A stretch of DNA of 64,000 nt from Janthinobacterium sp. Marseille (GTDB taxonomy: Bacteria; Pseudomonadota; Gammaproteobacteria; Burkholderiales; Burkholderiaceae_D), in the NCBI RefSeq assembly GCF_000013625.1, contig NC_009659.1, forward strand, positions 1,736,001 to 1,800,000. The letters are read 5' to 3'. A program made the translations under genes and the position numbers. Of this stretch, positions 20,325 to 32,792 are shown piece by piece. Position 1 is the first letter of the stretch. Each line of letters opens with the position of its first letter. The notes beneath the pieces are model-generated. The model worked only from the letters and a program-made list of their open reading frames with translations, was not told where the DNA came from and made no database searches.

Positions 20325-21881
20325 TTACTTCTGGCCGGGCGGTACGCCTATATGTCGCAATGCCACGGCAGAGAGCAAGGTAAGTACAGTGACGTTTAAA
20401 ACGTTGAAGAGAGCTGCCCCCTGGAGCCCTGCTATAAACGCCGCTTGCGCCTGTTCCATCAAGCCTGTCGGCAGTTCGGATGCAAGGGAAGTTGCGGCCC
20501 ATAAGCTATCGCTGATGGCTGTACGCGTGGCTGTCGCCAGATCGTCCGGTAAGCGATCCAGTATGGCGCGATGATAGACTGCACTGGCAATGCTGCCGAG
20601 CAAAGCAATACCCAGCGAGACTCCCAGATCCTGCACCATCTCGGTCATCGCAGAAGCCGCTCCCGCTTTCTCGGGTGGCGCAGATCCGACGACCATATCG
20701 GTTCCCAAGGCTGCGATGGTACCGTTGCCAAGGTAGGCCAGCGCCAGGGCGGCAACCGCCAGCGTCACGCCGTTGCTGCTGTGATTCAATTGCGTCAGCA
20801 TCAGATAGCCCAACACCGACAGGGCCAGCGAACCGGTGATGACAAAGCCGGGTCGTATCGCGCGCGCAAGGAGTGGCGCGCTGGTAGCGCCAATTATCAT
20901 GGCCAGTGCCGCCAAGCCCATCCATAAACCTGCGACCGCAGGCGAATAGCCGAGTACCAATTGCAGATACTGGGCAACCAGCAACATCGTACCGCCCACT
21001 GAAACCAGGCTAAACAACAGCACAAGCAAAGCGACACAAAAGGCCTTGTTGGCAAACAGGCTCAAATCGAGCAGGGGATCAGCCAAACGTCGCTGACGCT
21101 GAACGAACAGCCATGCAAATACAAGGCCGGTCAAAATAGCGATAACGGTATCGAGCGTGATGCTGGATTTCGCAAGCTGTTTGATGCCATAGACGAAGGG
21201 CAGCATGGCAGCAAGGGATAAGGCAACGCTGAGCAGGTCCAGTCGTTCATTGCCGGGCGCGCGATACTCGGGCAAGAGAAATGGAGCCAGTATCAGCAAC
21301 AGGATCACGACAGGTACCGCAATGAGGAAGGCTGCGCCCCACCAGAACCACTCCAGCAACATACCGCCAACGACCGGCCCTAACGCATATCCAATGCCCC
21401 ACATCGCTGCCCAGATGCCGATACCAAGCGCGCGCTGGGCCGGAGCGGTGAATAGATTACTAATTAACGCCAGCGTTGATGGCATCAAGGTGGCACCTGC
21501 CACGCCAAGCGCTGCTCGTGCTGCGATCAACATATTGGGGCTGGTCGAAAAAGCAGCGACCGCCGACGCTGCGGCAAAAGCGGTCGCGCCGATCAATAGC
21601 AATTTGCGCCGACCGATACGGTCGCCCAATGTCCCCATCGTGATGAGAAAACCTGCAATCAGGAAGCCATAGGCATCCATGATCCAGAGCGCCTGGGTAC
21701 TGGTCGGTTGCAGGTCGACGGCCAATGCCGGCAAGGTCAGGTGCAGGAGTGTCAGATCCAGTCCCAGCATCACCGTGGGCAGGGATAGCAATGCAAGGCC
21801 TGCCCAGGCGCGTGCGCCGGCGCGCTGTTTTGAGGGCGCGCCAGGCAGGGTAATGGGGACAGCTTCGTGATGATGTGTCAT
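20325..21881 (-). CDS. MFS drug efflux transporter, DHA2 (14-helix) family
   Basis: A 518-residue transporter of the QacA/SmvA/LfrA type with about 14 hydrophobic helices. Motif A is seen as GTLGDRIGRRKLLLIG, and TLMPSTLALISNLF matches the motif C region. It would export cationic or hydrophobic drugs using the proton gradient. I start at the ATG at 21881 (MTHHHEAVP) with an AAGG ribosome binding site, not at the further upstream codons. It faces a divergent XRE/MmyB-type regulator 90 bp away, which probably controls it. Confidence 0.9.
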   Translation of the reverse strand: MTHHHEAVPITLPGAPSKQRAGARAWAGLALLSLPTVMLGLDLTLLHLTLPALAVDLQPTSTQALWIMDAYGFLIAGFLITMGTLGDRIGRRKLLLIGATAFAAASAVAAFSTSPNMLIAARAALGVAGATLMPSTLALISNLFTAPAQRALGIGIWAAMWGIGYALGPVVGGMLLEWFWWGAAFLIAVPVVILLLILAPFLLPEYRAPGNERLDLLSVALSLAAMLPFVYGIKQLAKSSITLDTVIAILTGLVFAWLFVQRQRRLADPLLDLSLFANKAFCVALLVLLFSLVSVGGTMLLVAQYLQLVLGYSPAVAGLWMGLAALAMIIGATSAPLLARAIRPGFVITGSLALSVLGYLMLTQLNHSSNGVTLAVAALALAYLGNGTIAALGTDMVVGSAPPEKAGAASAMTEMVQDLGVSLGIALLGSIASAVYHRAILDRLPDDLATATRTAISDSLWAATSLASELPTGLMEQAQAAFIAGLQGAALFNVLNVTVLTLLSAVALRHIGVPPGQK

Positions 21882-21971
21882 GGATGTGGACCTTGTGATA
21901 TTTGGATTGCGAAAGCCACATCTTCCGGGCAATATCATCACATGACAATTTAAGCATTTATCCTATTACCA

Positions 21972-22772
21972 ATGGCAATAGCAATCCGTGAACGCGGCCT
22001 CAGTCGTACGCGAAATGAGTTATCCGAGTTTCTGACTCGCCACCGCAAGAAGCTGACGCCGGGCGATGTCGGTTTGCCGGCAACTGAACGACGCCGCACA
22101 CCGGGGCTGCGCAGGGAAGAGGTGGCCGCGTTGGCCGGCGTGGGTCTGACTTGGTACACCTGGTTCGAGCAAGGCCGGGAAGTTAAAGTGTCAGAGAAGT
22201 TCCTGTTGAGCGTGGCCCATGCCCTCAAGCTTGATGATGCGGAATGCTGCCATCTCTTTCTTTTGGCGCACCGACGGCCACCACCGCTCGAAGCGCATCA
22301 ATGGATGTCGGTGACAGCCGGCATCCAGAAATTGCTTGATGATCTCCCCAGGCCCGCCTACGTGCAGAACCTGCGCTGGGATGTGGTGGCATGGAATGCG
22401 GCGGCTGACGCGTTGTTTGAACTGGAAGGCAAGCAGCGCGAAGATCGCAACATACTACGCATGACATTCGCCAACCCCGAGATGCGACGGCGGCTACCTG
22501 GCTGGGATGACGATGCGCGCCGCTTGCTGACGCAGTTTCGCTACGACGTTGCGATCGCACCGGAAGATCCGGTAATGCTGGCCTTGATTGAGGATATGAA
22601 AATGCTCTCGCCACACTTCAGGCGTGAGTGGGAAACGCCGGGTAACGAAGTCGCGCAACGGGGTATCCGCTCAGTCGTGGATGCGGGCGGTCAGCAGCGA
22701 AATTTTGAACATGAAATTTTGATAGTGGACGAACATCGGCATTTGAAAATGGTGGTGTATTTCATCCAGTAA
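21972..22772 (+). CDS. XRE-family regulator with MmyB-like ligand-binding domain
   Basis: A 266-residue regulator. Residues 10-85 form a helix-turn-helix with RTPGLRREEVAALAGVGLTWYTWFEQGR, the sequence shared by the SCO/MmyB-type XRE family. Residues 105-266 form the MmyB-like domain, with PRPAYVQNLRWDVVAWNAAADALF and a VYFI C-terminal end. These domains are thought to bind a fatty-acid-like ligand. Divergence from the MFS pump across a 90-bp control region suggests that it is the local regulator. Confidence 0.9.
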   Translation: MAIAIRERGLSRTRNELSEFLTRHRKKLTPGDVGLPATERRRTPGLRREEVAALAGVGLTWYTWFEQGREVKVSEKFLLSVAHALKLDDAECCHLFLLAHRRPPPLEAHQWMSVTAGIQKLLDDLPRPAYVQNLRWDVVAWNAAADALFELEGKQREDRNILRMTFANPEMRRRLPGWDDDARRLLTQFRYDVAIAPEDPVMLALIEDMKMLSPHFRREWETPGNEVAQRGIRSVVDAGGQQRNFEHEILIVDEHRHLKMVVYFIQ

Positions 22773-22793
22773 GAAAATTTCCGGCTCAGGTGT

Positions 22794-24182
22794 TTATAAC
22801 CAGTATTCCAGGCGTCGTGCCAGCCATTCTTTCATGCGATTGGAGAAGGGGCGTTGCGCCCATTCTTCCGGCTTGATTTCAATCGAGTTTTTCAAGTCTT
22901 CATTGAAAGTACTTTCCATCACATCACCGAAGGCTTTATCCAGCGCGATCAGGTTGACTTCACGATTGTGCAGGAAGCTGCGCATATCGAGGTTGGTCGA
23001 GCCGACGGTCGACCAGTAGCCGTCGATGACAGCCGTCTTCGCATGCAGCACCGACGCCTGCAATTCAAAGACGCGCACACCGGCCGCCAGCAACTCGCTG
23101 TAATAAGAACGACCGGCATGCATGATGAGGCCGACGTCGGACATGCCAGGGAAGACCATCTTCACATCGACGCCACGCCGGGCGGCATCGGTCAAGGCTT
23201 TGACCAGTTGCACATCGGGGACGAAGTAGGCATTGGTAACGTGGATGGAAACCTTGGCTTCCTGCATGGCCAGCACATAGGCTTTGTACACTTCGTAGTT
23301 GCCGCCGGGTTCGCTGCCGATCACGCGTACCACCTTGTCGCCCATGCGCGTGAGGGGCGGGAAGTAATTGCGTGTCGCCAGGCTGTCGGTTTTCTGGCTG
23401 ACCCAGGTTTGCATGAAGAGCCACTGGAAGGACGCTACCGCAGGTCCTTCGACCTGGATATGCGTGTCGCGCCAGCCGAGTTCATCGTCTTTCTTTTTGC
23501 TCGAACGGAATAACGATTTCGATGAATAGTCGCTGCTGATATTAATGCCGCCGGTGAATGCGACACGGCCATCGACGACCAGTATCTTGCGATGGTCGCG
23601 GTTGTTCAGGCGTGTCGATAAGGCGCGCTTGAAAGGATTGACCGGGCTGAATTCAAGCAGGTTGATGCCGCTGTCCCGCAGTTTCTGGAAAAATTCCGGT
23701 GGGGTGCTGAGCGAACCTATGCTGTCATAAATAATATTGACCTGCACACCGTCACGCTGTTTTTGCATCAGCAAATCGGCAAATTCGGTGCCGATTGCAT
23801 CTTCGTTGAAGATGTAAGTCTCCAGATTGATATGGTCCTTGGCGGTACGGATTGCGGCGATCATCGCACGCAGGGTATCCGGACCGTCATTCAGCAGTGT
23901 GAGCTTATTACCGGCGATCAGCGGGCTGCCGGTTGCCGCTTCTTCCAGTGCTGCCAGTTCCGGCAAGGCGACATTATCGCTGCGTAAACGCCGCGCCAGC
24001 AGTGACTCGGTTTTTTCCTTGGAGAGGGTGCCGCCCTGGGCAGTTTGTATCGTTGCCGAGTCTTGCGGTTGCAGGGACGTTTTTAAATATTGGACATCGG
24101 GCAGCGATGCACATGCGCTGAGCGTAAGGCAGAGTAGTGCCAGCGGCAGGCGGGGTAATAGTTGATCGCGTAAAAAGTGCAT
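22794..24182 (-). CDS. Phospholipase D/cardiolipin synthase-like lipoprotein
   Basis: A 462-residue protein with a lipoprotein signal (LLCLTLSAC; Cys about residue 24). Two HKD phosphodiesterase motifs follow: NRDHRKILVVDGRVAFTGG, and VLHAKTAVIDGYWSTVGSTN near the end. The overall layout matches ClsB/ClsC-type cardiolipin synthases, which join phosphatidylglycerol or phosphatidylethanolamine, or other phosphatidyl transferases. The lipobox predicts anchoring in the envelope, which is less usual for Cls. I start at the ATG at 24182, with an AAGAA about eight bases before; an ATG two codons upstream is also possible. Confidence 0.85.
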   Translation of the reverse strand: MHFLRDQLLPRLPLALLCLTLSACASLPDVQYLKTSLQPQDSATIQTAQGGTLSKEKTESLLARRLRSDNVALPELAALEEAATGSPLIAGNKLTLLNDGPDTLRAMIAAIRTAKDHINLETYIFNEDAIGTEFADLLMQKQRDGVQVNIIYDSIGSLSTPPEFFQKLRDSGINLLEFSPVNPFKRALSTRLNNRDHRKILVVDGRVAFTGGINISSDYSSKSLFRSSKKKDDELGWRDTHIQVEGPAVASFQWLFMQTWVSQKTDSLATRNYFPPLTRMGDKVVRVIGSEPGGNYEVYKAYVLAMQEAKVSIHVTNAYFVPDVQLVKALTDAARRGVDVKMVFPGMSDVGLIMHAGRSYYSELLAAGVRVFELQASVLHAKTAVIDGYWSTVGSTNLDMRSFLHNREVNLIALDKAFGDVMESTFNEDLKNSIEIKPEEWAQRPFSNRMKEWLARRLEYWL

Positions 24183-24350
24183 GGACATTTCTTGTAAGAT
24201 ATTTTTGTTAATTGTTTTAAGCACAAATCATTATGCGACAGTAATACAGGGCGCTCTTAATCTTGCCATTAAATCCGTTTACAGGCGTGATTAATTGCAC
24301 TACTCGGTGGGGTACATAACTTACCGGATAAGTTATTGATTAAGAAAGCG

Positions 24351-24377
24351 TAAAGAATTCCAGATAAGCGCCGATAA
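24351..24377 (+). promoter_or_regulatory. Sigma-28 (FliA) flagellar promoter
   Basis: TAAA (24351-24354), a spacer of exactly 15 bases and GCCGATAA (24370-24377) match the sigma-28 consensus TAAA-N15-GCCGATAA without a mismatch. It lies 43 bases before the ATG of the YjfB-like gene and points toward it. Confidence 0.8.
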
Positions 24378-24420
24378 GTAGGTAGAAGCGTCATTCCCGG
24401 CGTATTGATTTGAGGTGAGT

Positions 24421-24609
24421 ATGGACGTAAGCAATATTGCCAGCCTGGCCAGCAATCTGGCCGCGCAGCGCACCAGTAATGAAGTGTCGCTGACAGTCTT
24501 CAAGAAGGCGATGGATATTCAAAGTACAACGGCAACGACTTTGCTTGATGCGATTCCTAAAGTCAGCCTGCCTGCGAATGTAGGACAAAACGTCAATACC
24601 AAGGCTTGA
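24421..24609 (+). CDS. YjfB-like putative motility protein
   Basis: A 62-residue protein starting MDVSNIASLASNLAAQRTS, with an amphipathic, Ala/Ser-rich helical sequence and a tail LPANVGQNVNTKA. This matches small YjfB-type proteins annotated as putative motility proteins. A perfect sigma-28 promoter directly upstream supports expression with late flagellar and chemotaxis genes. The start is the ATG at 24421 after AGGTGAG; a GTG two codons earlier is weaker. No flagellar genes lie in the window, so this is an isolated member of the regulon. Confidence 0.8.
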   Translation: MDVSNIASLASNLAAQRTSNEVSLTVFKKAMDIQSTTATTLLDAIPKVSLPANVGQNVNTKA

Positions 24610-24674
24610 TTGCCGACTTCCCGATTGCCGCAAGCTATGCGAACATAGCTGCAACGGATTGATCGGGAGATGGC

Positions 24675-25280
24675 ATGACGAAGGCAACGGCTGATACGGT
24701 ATTGCAGTTCTGGTTCGGCAGCGAAGCGGACGATACGAAAACCGCTGAGCAGCAGAACAAGCTGTGGTGGTCCAAAGACGACGCAGTGGATCAGGAAATC
24801 AGCGAGCGTTTTAAAAAGAGCACGCTGGCCGCCGCCAATGGCGAGCTGGATGAATGGGCCGAGCAACCACGCGATTTGCTGGCCCTGATCCTGTTGACGG
24901 ATCAATTCCCGCGCAATATGTATCGCGGCTTGCCAACTTCGTTTGCCTTTGATGCGCTGGCCCTGCAATGGAGCCTGATTGCGCTGGACCATGGCTTCGA
25001 ACGTCATTTGCGTCCGATAGAACGGGTCTTCCTTTATCTTCCGCTGGAACATTCCGAAGTGCTCGAACACCAGCATCGTTCGGTCGCACTGTTTGAACAG
25101 TTGCTGCAGGATGTGCCGGCGGCGCACAAGCAAACCTTTAGCGGTTTTGTGCAATTCGCGATCCGGCACCGCGATATCGTTGCGCGCTTCGGGCGCTTCC
25201 CACACCGGAATGCGATCTTCGGACGCGACTCCACGACAGAGGAACTGGCGTTTTTGCAAACGGCCGGCTCTTCCTTTTAA
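24675..25280 (+). CDS. DUF924 family protein
   Basis: A 201-residue all-helical protein of the DUF924 family (TPR-like fold). Hallmarks are VLQFWFG near the start, LLALILLTDQFPRNMYRG, a FAFDALAL stretch and the C-terminal RFGRFPHRNAIFGR. Its function is unknown to me. It follows the YjfB-like gene by 65 bp and could be on the same transcript, although the sequence between has an inverted repeat. A terminator follows at 25302. Confidence 0.9.
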   Translation: MTKATADTVLQFWFGSEADDTKTAEQQNKLWWSKDDAVDQEISERFKKSTLAAANGELDEWAEQPRDLLALILLTDQFPRNMYRGLPTSFAFDALALQWSLIALDHGFERHLRPIERVFLYLPLEHSEVLEHQHRSVALFEQLLQDVPAAHKQTFSGFVQFAIRHRDIVARFGRFPHRNAIFGRDSTTEELAFLQTAGSSF

Positions 25281-25301
25281 TTGACTTCAGTTGAATTGAT
25301 G

Positions 25302-25331
25302 ACAGCGGGCAGGACGCCCGCTGTTTGTCTT
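25302..25331 (+). terminator. Rho-independent terminator after the DUF924 gene
   Basis: ACAGCGGGC-AGGAC-GCCCGCTGT followed by TTGTCTTGG, located between the convergent DUF924 and TetR genes. Confidence 0.7.
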
Positions 25332-25338
25332 GGTTGTC

Positions 25339-25980
25339 TTACTGCTTGCTGACCGGCCACGCCCGCATCGCGGCCGCTGCAATCGCAAGTAGTTTGTCGC
25401 GATCACCGGTATCCCGTGCCTGGGTCGACATGCCCTGGATCACCGTCGCATAAAAGCTGGCCAAAGTGCCGGGATCAGTACCCGCCGGCAATTCTCCTTC
25501 TTTCACACCTTGCTCTATCCGCGTCTTGATCATGGTCTCGACATTGTCGCGGCGTTCCGTCATCGCGGTTTGCACATGTTCGGCCGAGGCCGAGCAATTG
25601 GTCGCAGCGGTGACGACCAGGCAACCGGGCGGATGGCTGGGGCAGGTATTGTCCACTGCGCTGCTTTGCAATAAACGCTCGATCGCGTCACGCGCCGTCG
25701 GCGCTTCGGCAAACAGGCATTGCAGGGCGTCGCAGCTCTTGGTGGAGTAGCGCTCAACTGCTTCCAGAAATAATTGTTCCTTGTCGCCAAAAGCGGCGTA
25801 CAGGCTGGGCGGTGTGATGCCCATGGCGGAGGTCAACTCACTCAGCGAAGCGGCTTCGTAGCCGTAACGCCAAAACACCAACATCGCACGCTCCAGTGCA
25901 GCTTCCCGGTCAAACGACAGGGGACGGCCACCTTTTTTGCGTGGTTTGTCACACTTTTCGGATTTATTTTCCATTTCCAT
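25339..25980 (-). CDS. TetR-family repressor, probable regulator of the adjacent RND pump
   Basis: A 213-residue regulator with an N-terminal TetR helix-turn-helix (about 20-65): SFDREAALERAMLVFWRYGYEAASLSELTSAMGITPPSLYAAFGDKEQLF. A basic leader precedes it, and the C-terminal part carries a DNTCPSHPPGCLVVTAATNC stretch, as in the AcrR/YxaF-like TetR_C subfamily. It diverges from the small gene and the efflux operon. A palindrome in the shared control region has a half-copy over this gene's own start codon, which suggests autoregulation and control of efflux. Confidence 0.9.
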   Translation of the reverse strand: MEMENKSEKCDKPRKKGGRPLSFDREAALERAMLVFWRYGYEAASLSELTSAMGITPPSLYAAFGDKEQLFLEAVERYSTKSCDALQCLFAEAPTARDAIERLLQSSAVDNTCPSHPPGCLVVTAATNCSASAEHVQTAMTERRDNVETMIKTRIEQGVKEGELPAGTDPGTLASFYATVIQGMSTQARDTGDRDKLLAIAAAAMRAWPVSKQ

Positions 25981-26062
25981 AGCGATCGATAGTAAACCCC
26001 TTGACAGGTTTAAACAAGCAATATACAGTTCACATCATACTTTCATAGCGATCACTATGAAA
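25978..26062. promoter_or_regulatory. Putative TetR operator region with promoter for the efflux side
   Basis: A perfect palindrome TTTCATAG-CGATCA-CTATGAAA occupies 26041-26062. Ten of its bases, CATAGCGATC, recur at 25978-25987 over the TetR start codon. Between them, TTGACA (26001-26006) with a weak -10 near 26022-26029 could drive rightward transcription into the small gene and the RND operon. The arrangement is that of a TetR repressor acting on both divergent genes. Confidence 0.6.
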
Positions 26063-26171
26063 TATGAAAATGTCATGAAATTGAAATATTTTTTTAAAGC
26101 CTTCCGGCCGTCAAGGATCTTAGTTTCTATCTATCAATACTTTATTTATTCAGTTACAGCGAGTGTACCAA

Positions 26172-26345
26172 ATGAAAAACCGTCTCTACCAAATAACTGT
26201 TGTTGCTGCCAGTACGCTCGCGCTGTCTGCCGCGATGCATAACGAGGCGCTGCAGGAAATCGTCTACGACAGCGCGTTGACCGGCGGCGCAGTGCTGGTC
26301 GGTGCCAATGTGTCGCTGGGCGACTTCGGCAAAGCCGGGCACTAA
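26172..26345 (+). CDS. Small exported hypothetical protein
   Basis: A 57-residue protein, MKNRLYQITVVAASTLALSA and so on, with a basic start and a hydrophobic stretch at 8-21 that could be a signal peptide or anchor. It is followed by a polar tail, EIVYDSALTGGAVLVGANVSLGDFGKAGH. I do not recognise the family. It begins about 110 bases past the TetR-type palindrome and is closed by its own terminator-like stem before the pump genes. It may be a short gene in the pump's leader or only a chance frame. Confidence 0.45.
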   Translation: MKNRLYQITVVAASTLALSAAMHNEALQEIVYDSALTGGAVLVGANVSLGDFGKAGH

Positions 26346-26365
26346 GCATGTGCAAGACCGACATG

Positions 26366-26406
26366 ATGCCACCAAACGCCGATTCGCGTCGGCGGGTGGC
26401 ATTTTT
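26366..26406 (+). terminator. Terminator-like nested hairpin ahead of the RND operon
   Basis: ATGCCACC pairs with GGTGGCAT, enclosing a second stem CGCCGA-TTCGCG-TCGGCG, followed by TTTTT. It stands between the small gene and the first pump gene at 26532. It either ends the small transcript or acts as an attenuator on the pump operon. Confidence 0.7.
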
Positions 26407-26531
26407 GCGTTCCGCGGCAGGGGAAAACGCGACGCGATGTTGATCTTCCAACTGATCTTGCACGACGCCGAATTTCTTTAGTTACGAATTAATTACCGAT
26501 TTTTTTACAGATTACTTTTCAGGGAATGAAA

Positions 26532-27758
26532 ATGAAGACATCGACTACACCACGTTTTTCCCGTAGCGCCATCGCCATCGCGGTCGGCGTTTTGCTGATT
26601 GTCGGCGCGGCGACAGTTTCACTCACAGGCCGTGCGGAAAAAACGCAGGCAGCGGCGCCGGCAGCAGTCAGCGTCACGGTTGCCAGCGTGCTGGAGCGTT
26701 CGGTTACTGAATGGGATGATTTCTCCGGTCGGGTGGAAGCCGTCGAACGGGTCGAGATCCGTCCACGCATTTCCGGCACCATCGACGCAGTGCATTTCCA
26801 GGATGGCCAGTTGGTGAAGAAGGGCGCTTTGCTGTTTACGATAGATCCGCGTCCATATAAAGCCGAACTGGCGCGTGCCGAAGCTGCACGTGCAGGAGCG
26901 CAGGCACGCCTGGCACTGGCAAAAACCGAACTGGAACGTACCAAGCGTTTGCTGGAAGAACGTGCAGTCGCACAACGTGAACTCGATACCCGCGAAAACG
27001 CAATGCAGGAAGCTGATGCAAACCTGAAAGCAACCGACGCTGCGGTCCTGACCGCACGCCTGAATCTGCAATACACCGAAATCACCGCACCGGTTTCCGG
27101 TCGTGTATCGCGTGCAGAAATTACCGTCGGCAACCTGGTTGCAACCGGTCCGACTGCACCGACGCTGACCACCGTTGTTTCGGTGTCGCCGGTTTATGTC
27201 AATTTTGAAATCGATGAACCTACTTATATCCGCTATGCCGGCAACGGTACGGTTGGTAACAGCGGCGTGAGCAAGATTCCAGTCTCCATCGGCCTGACCA
27301 GTGAAGAAGGTTATCCGCGCACCGGCAATGTGAAGTCTTTTGATAACCGTCTTGATACCGGCTCCGGCACGATACGTGTACGCGCCGTATTCAATAATGA
27401 AGACGGCACACTGACTCCGGGCATGTATGCACGTGTACGCACCGGCGATGCAAACGCGAAGAACGCATTGCTCATCGATGACAAGGCAGTCGGTACCGAT
27501 CAGGACAAGAAATACGTGATGGTGGTCAGTGCCGATAACAAGGTGACCTATCGTCCGGTCAGCCTGGGTCCTATCGTCGACGGTTTGCGCATCGTGCGTA
27601 GCGGTTTGCAAAAGGATGAGCGCATCGTCGTCAACGGCTTGCAACGCATACGCCCGAATGACACCGTTACACCGGAAGTCGTGAAGATGGATGCACGTGT
27701 CGCCAGTGCAAATACAGTGAAGCCGGCAGGGCAGGCGGCTTCCAGCGCAGTCAACTAA
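26532..27758 (+). CDS. RND efflux periplasmic adaptor (MexE/AcrA type)
   Basis: A 408-residue membrane fusion protein with an N-terminal anchor or signal helix (about 12-32). It has a lipoyl-like half RVEIRPRISGTIDAVHFQDGQLVKKG, a coiled-coil hairpin at about 100-165, the second lipoyl half YTEITAPVSGRVSRAEITVGNLV and a beta-barrel domain after that. It links the inner-membrane pump to the outer-membrane channel. I prefer the ATG at 26532, seven bases from AGGGA, over the ATG two codons before. There is no lipobox, as in MexE. Confidence 0.93.
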   Translation: MKTSTTPRFSRSAIAIAVGVLLIVGAATVSLTGRAEKTQAAAPAAVSVTVASVLERSVTEWDDFSGRVEAVERVEIRPRISGTIDAVHFQDGQLVKKGALLFTIDPRPYKAELARAEAARAGAQARLALAKTELERTKRLLEERAVAQRELDTRENAMQEADANLKATDAAVLTARLNLQYTEITAPVSGRVSRAEITVGNLVATGPTAPTLTTVVSVSPVYVNFEIDEPTYIRYAGNGTVGNSGVSKIPVSIGLTSEEGYPRTGNVKSFDNRLDTGSGTIRVRAVFNNEDGTLTPGMYARVRTGDANAKNALLIDDKAVGTDQDKKYVMVVSADNKVTYRPVSLGPIVDGLRIVRSGLQKDERIVVNGLQRIRPNDTVTPEVVKMDARVASANTVKPAGQAASSAVN

Positions 27759-27813
27759 ATCGGAACCCGACAGTAGCTGACTCCGCTCCCCACATTTAAG
27801 AAGAAAAACTGAA

Positions 27814-31031
<3,218 letters not shown>

Positions 31032-31032
<1 letters not shown>

Positions 31033-32492
31033 TGATGAAGAAATTTAATTTAGCTCTGAGCACGATGGTCGCAGCCCTGGTACTGGCCGGTTGCTCGACG
31101 GCCCGGCCACCGGAAGAACTGAAACTGGACTTGCCGAATGCTTACCGCGAACAATCCACGGTGAAAGCCAATGAACTGGATGGCGCATGGAAACTGGCGG
31201 CACCGGCGGACAACAAGGATAGAGGCGCATGGTGGAAGGTGTTCGGCGACGAGCAACTGAGCAATCTGATCGTCGAAGCCGGCAATTCCAACCTGAACCT
31301 GGCAATCGCGCTGGCACGCGTAAAAGATGCGCGCGCCATCGCAGGCGTGGTTGATGCTGATCGCGGCGTGCAGGTCGATGCCGGGGTCGGTCCGACCCGT
31401 AGCGGCAATGCACAGGGTGCGAGCACACAATATCGCGCCCCCTTGAGCTTTGCCTATGAAGTCGATTTGTTTGGCCGCCTGTCCGATGCGAGCCGCGCCG
31501 CCAGACTGGATGCAGAAGGGCAGGAAGCGGCTTACCGCTCCGTTTTGCTCGCCTTGCAATCCGACGTCGCGCAGCAATACTTCACGATCCGTTCGCTGGA
31601 TTCCGAGGTGGATGTATTGGAAAAGACAGTTGCCTTGCGACAGGAAGCGCTGGACCTGACACAGCGCAGATTCGATGCCGGTGATACCAGTGAGCTGGAT
31701 GTGGCGCAGGCGAAAACGGAATGGGCCACCACCAGCGCTGAACTGGAAGGTGTGAAGCGCCAGCGTGCGCAACGCGACCATGCACTTGCGATCTTGTTGG
31801 GTAAAGCGCCGGCCGAGTTCACGCTGCCGGTTGCACCACTGGCAGCAGCGGTGGTGACAGTGCCGTCCGGACTGCCATCCGATTTGCTCGAACGTCGTCC
31901 CGACATTGCGCAGGCACAGCGTCAACTGGCGGCATCGAGTGCGCGTATTGGTGCGGCCAAGGCAGCCTTCTTCCCGAAACTGCTGTTGACCGGATCGGCC
32001 GGTTACGAGTCGAATGAATTGCGCGACTTGTTCAAATGGTCGAGCCGCAGCTGGATGCTGGGCCCGGTGGTCGGCACCATACTGAGCATGCCTCTGTTTG
32101 ACGGTGGCCGTAACCAGTCCAACCTGGCACGGGCTGATGCCAACTATGAAGCATTGGTGGCGAATTACCGGTTGCAGGTTTTGGTCGGCTTCCAGGATGT
32201 GGAAGATAACCTGAGCGCCTTGCGTACGCTGGACCGCCAGTTGCAGTTTGAAGAGCAGGCTGTGAATTCGGCGCAATTGGCATCACGTCTTGCTGATACG
32301 CGTTATCGCTATGGTTCGGCCAGCTACTTTGAAGTGATCGATGCACAGCGCTCCAGCCTTTCGTCGCAACGTTCGAAGATACGCAGCACCGGCCAGCGTG
32401 CAGTGGCATCGGTGGGCCTGATCCGCGCTTTGGGTGGTGGTTGGGAAGCTCCGGTAGCAAAAGATGGTTTAGCACTGGCGGCCCGGCCATAA
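31032..32492 (+). CDS. RND efflux outer-membrane factor lipoprotein (OprN/NodT family)
   Basis: A 486-residue TolC-like outer-membrane channel with a lipoprotein signal LVLAGCSTARPP (lipid-modified Cys about residue 21). Two outer membrane efflux repeats follow. Family stretches include GSGNAQG-type strands, RRFDAGDTSELDVAQAKTE and LPSDLLERRPDIAQAQRQLA, then the second copy VGFQDVEDNLSAL and YRYGSASYFEVIDAQRS. Two overlapping ATG codons are possible at 31032 and 31035. It completes the adaptor-pump-channel operon, which ends at the terminator at 32508. Confidence 0.94.
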
Positions 32493-32507
32493 GCTGAGTT
32501 TGCCTCA

Positions 32508-32547
32508 CGCCGACAGGGAGTCATGCTTCCTGTCGGCGTTCTTCTTT
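32508..32547 (+). terminator. Rho-independent terminator of the RND operon
   Basis: CGCCGACAGG-N11-CCTGTCGGCG followed by TTCTTCTTT, 16 bases past the channel gene. The remaining 245 bp up to 32792 hold no gene that I can see. Confidence 0.85.
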
Positions 32548-32792
32548 CGTTCGTCATCAGATGTAAACCTCATCACCGCAGTTCCCCGCCTGTTTTCCTG
32601 CCGGCAATTCCTCCTCCCATGTTTATGTGATCGGGCGACTCTTATATATATAGTGGCTGTTTCACTTGCTTGCAATTGTTTGCTGCAAAGTGCTGCCGCA
32701 ATAATGCGCGTTGCGATAATATGAAGCGGCTATCGCATTTGTTCAGATAAAAATCGCACCATCCCATTCATTGTTCCTATCGAGGAGGCAGC

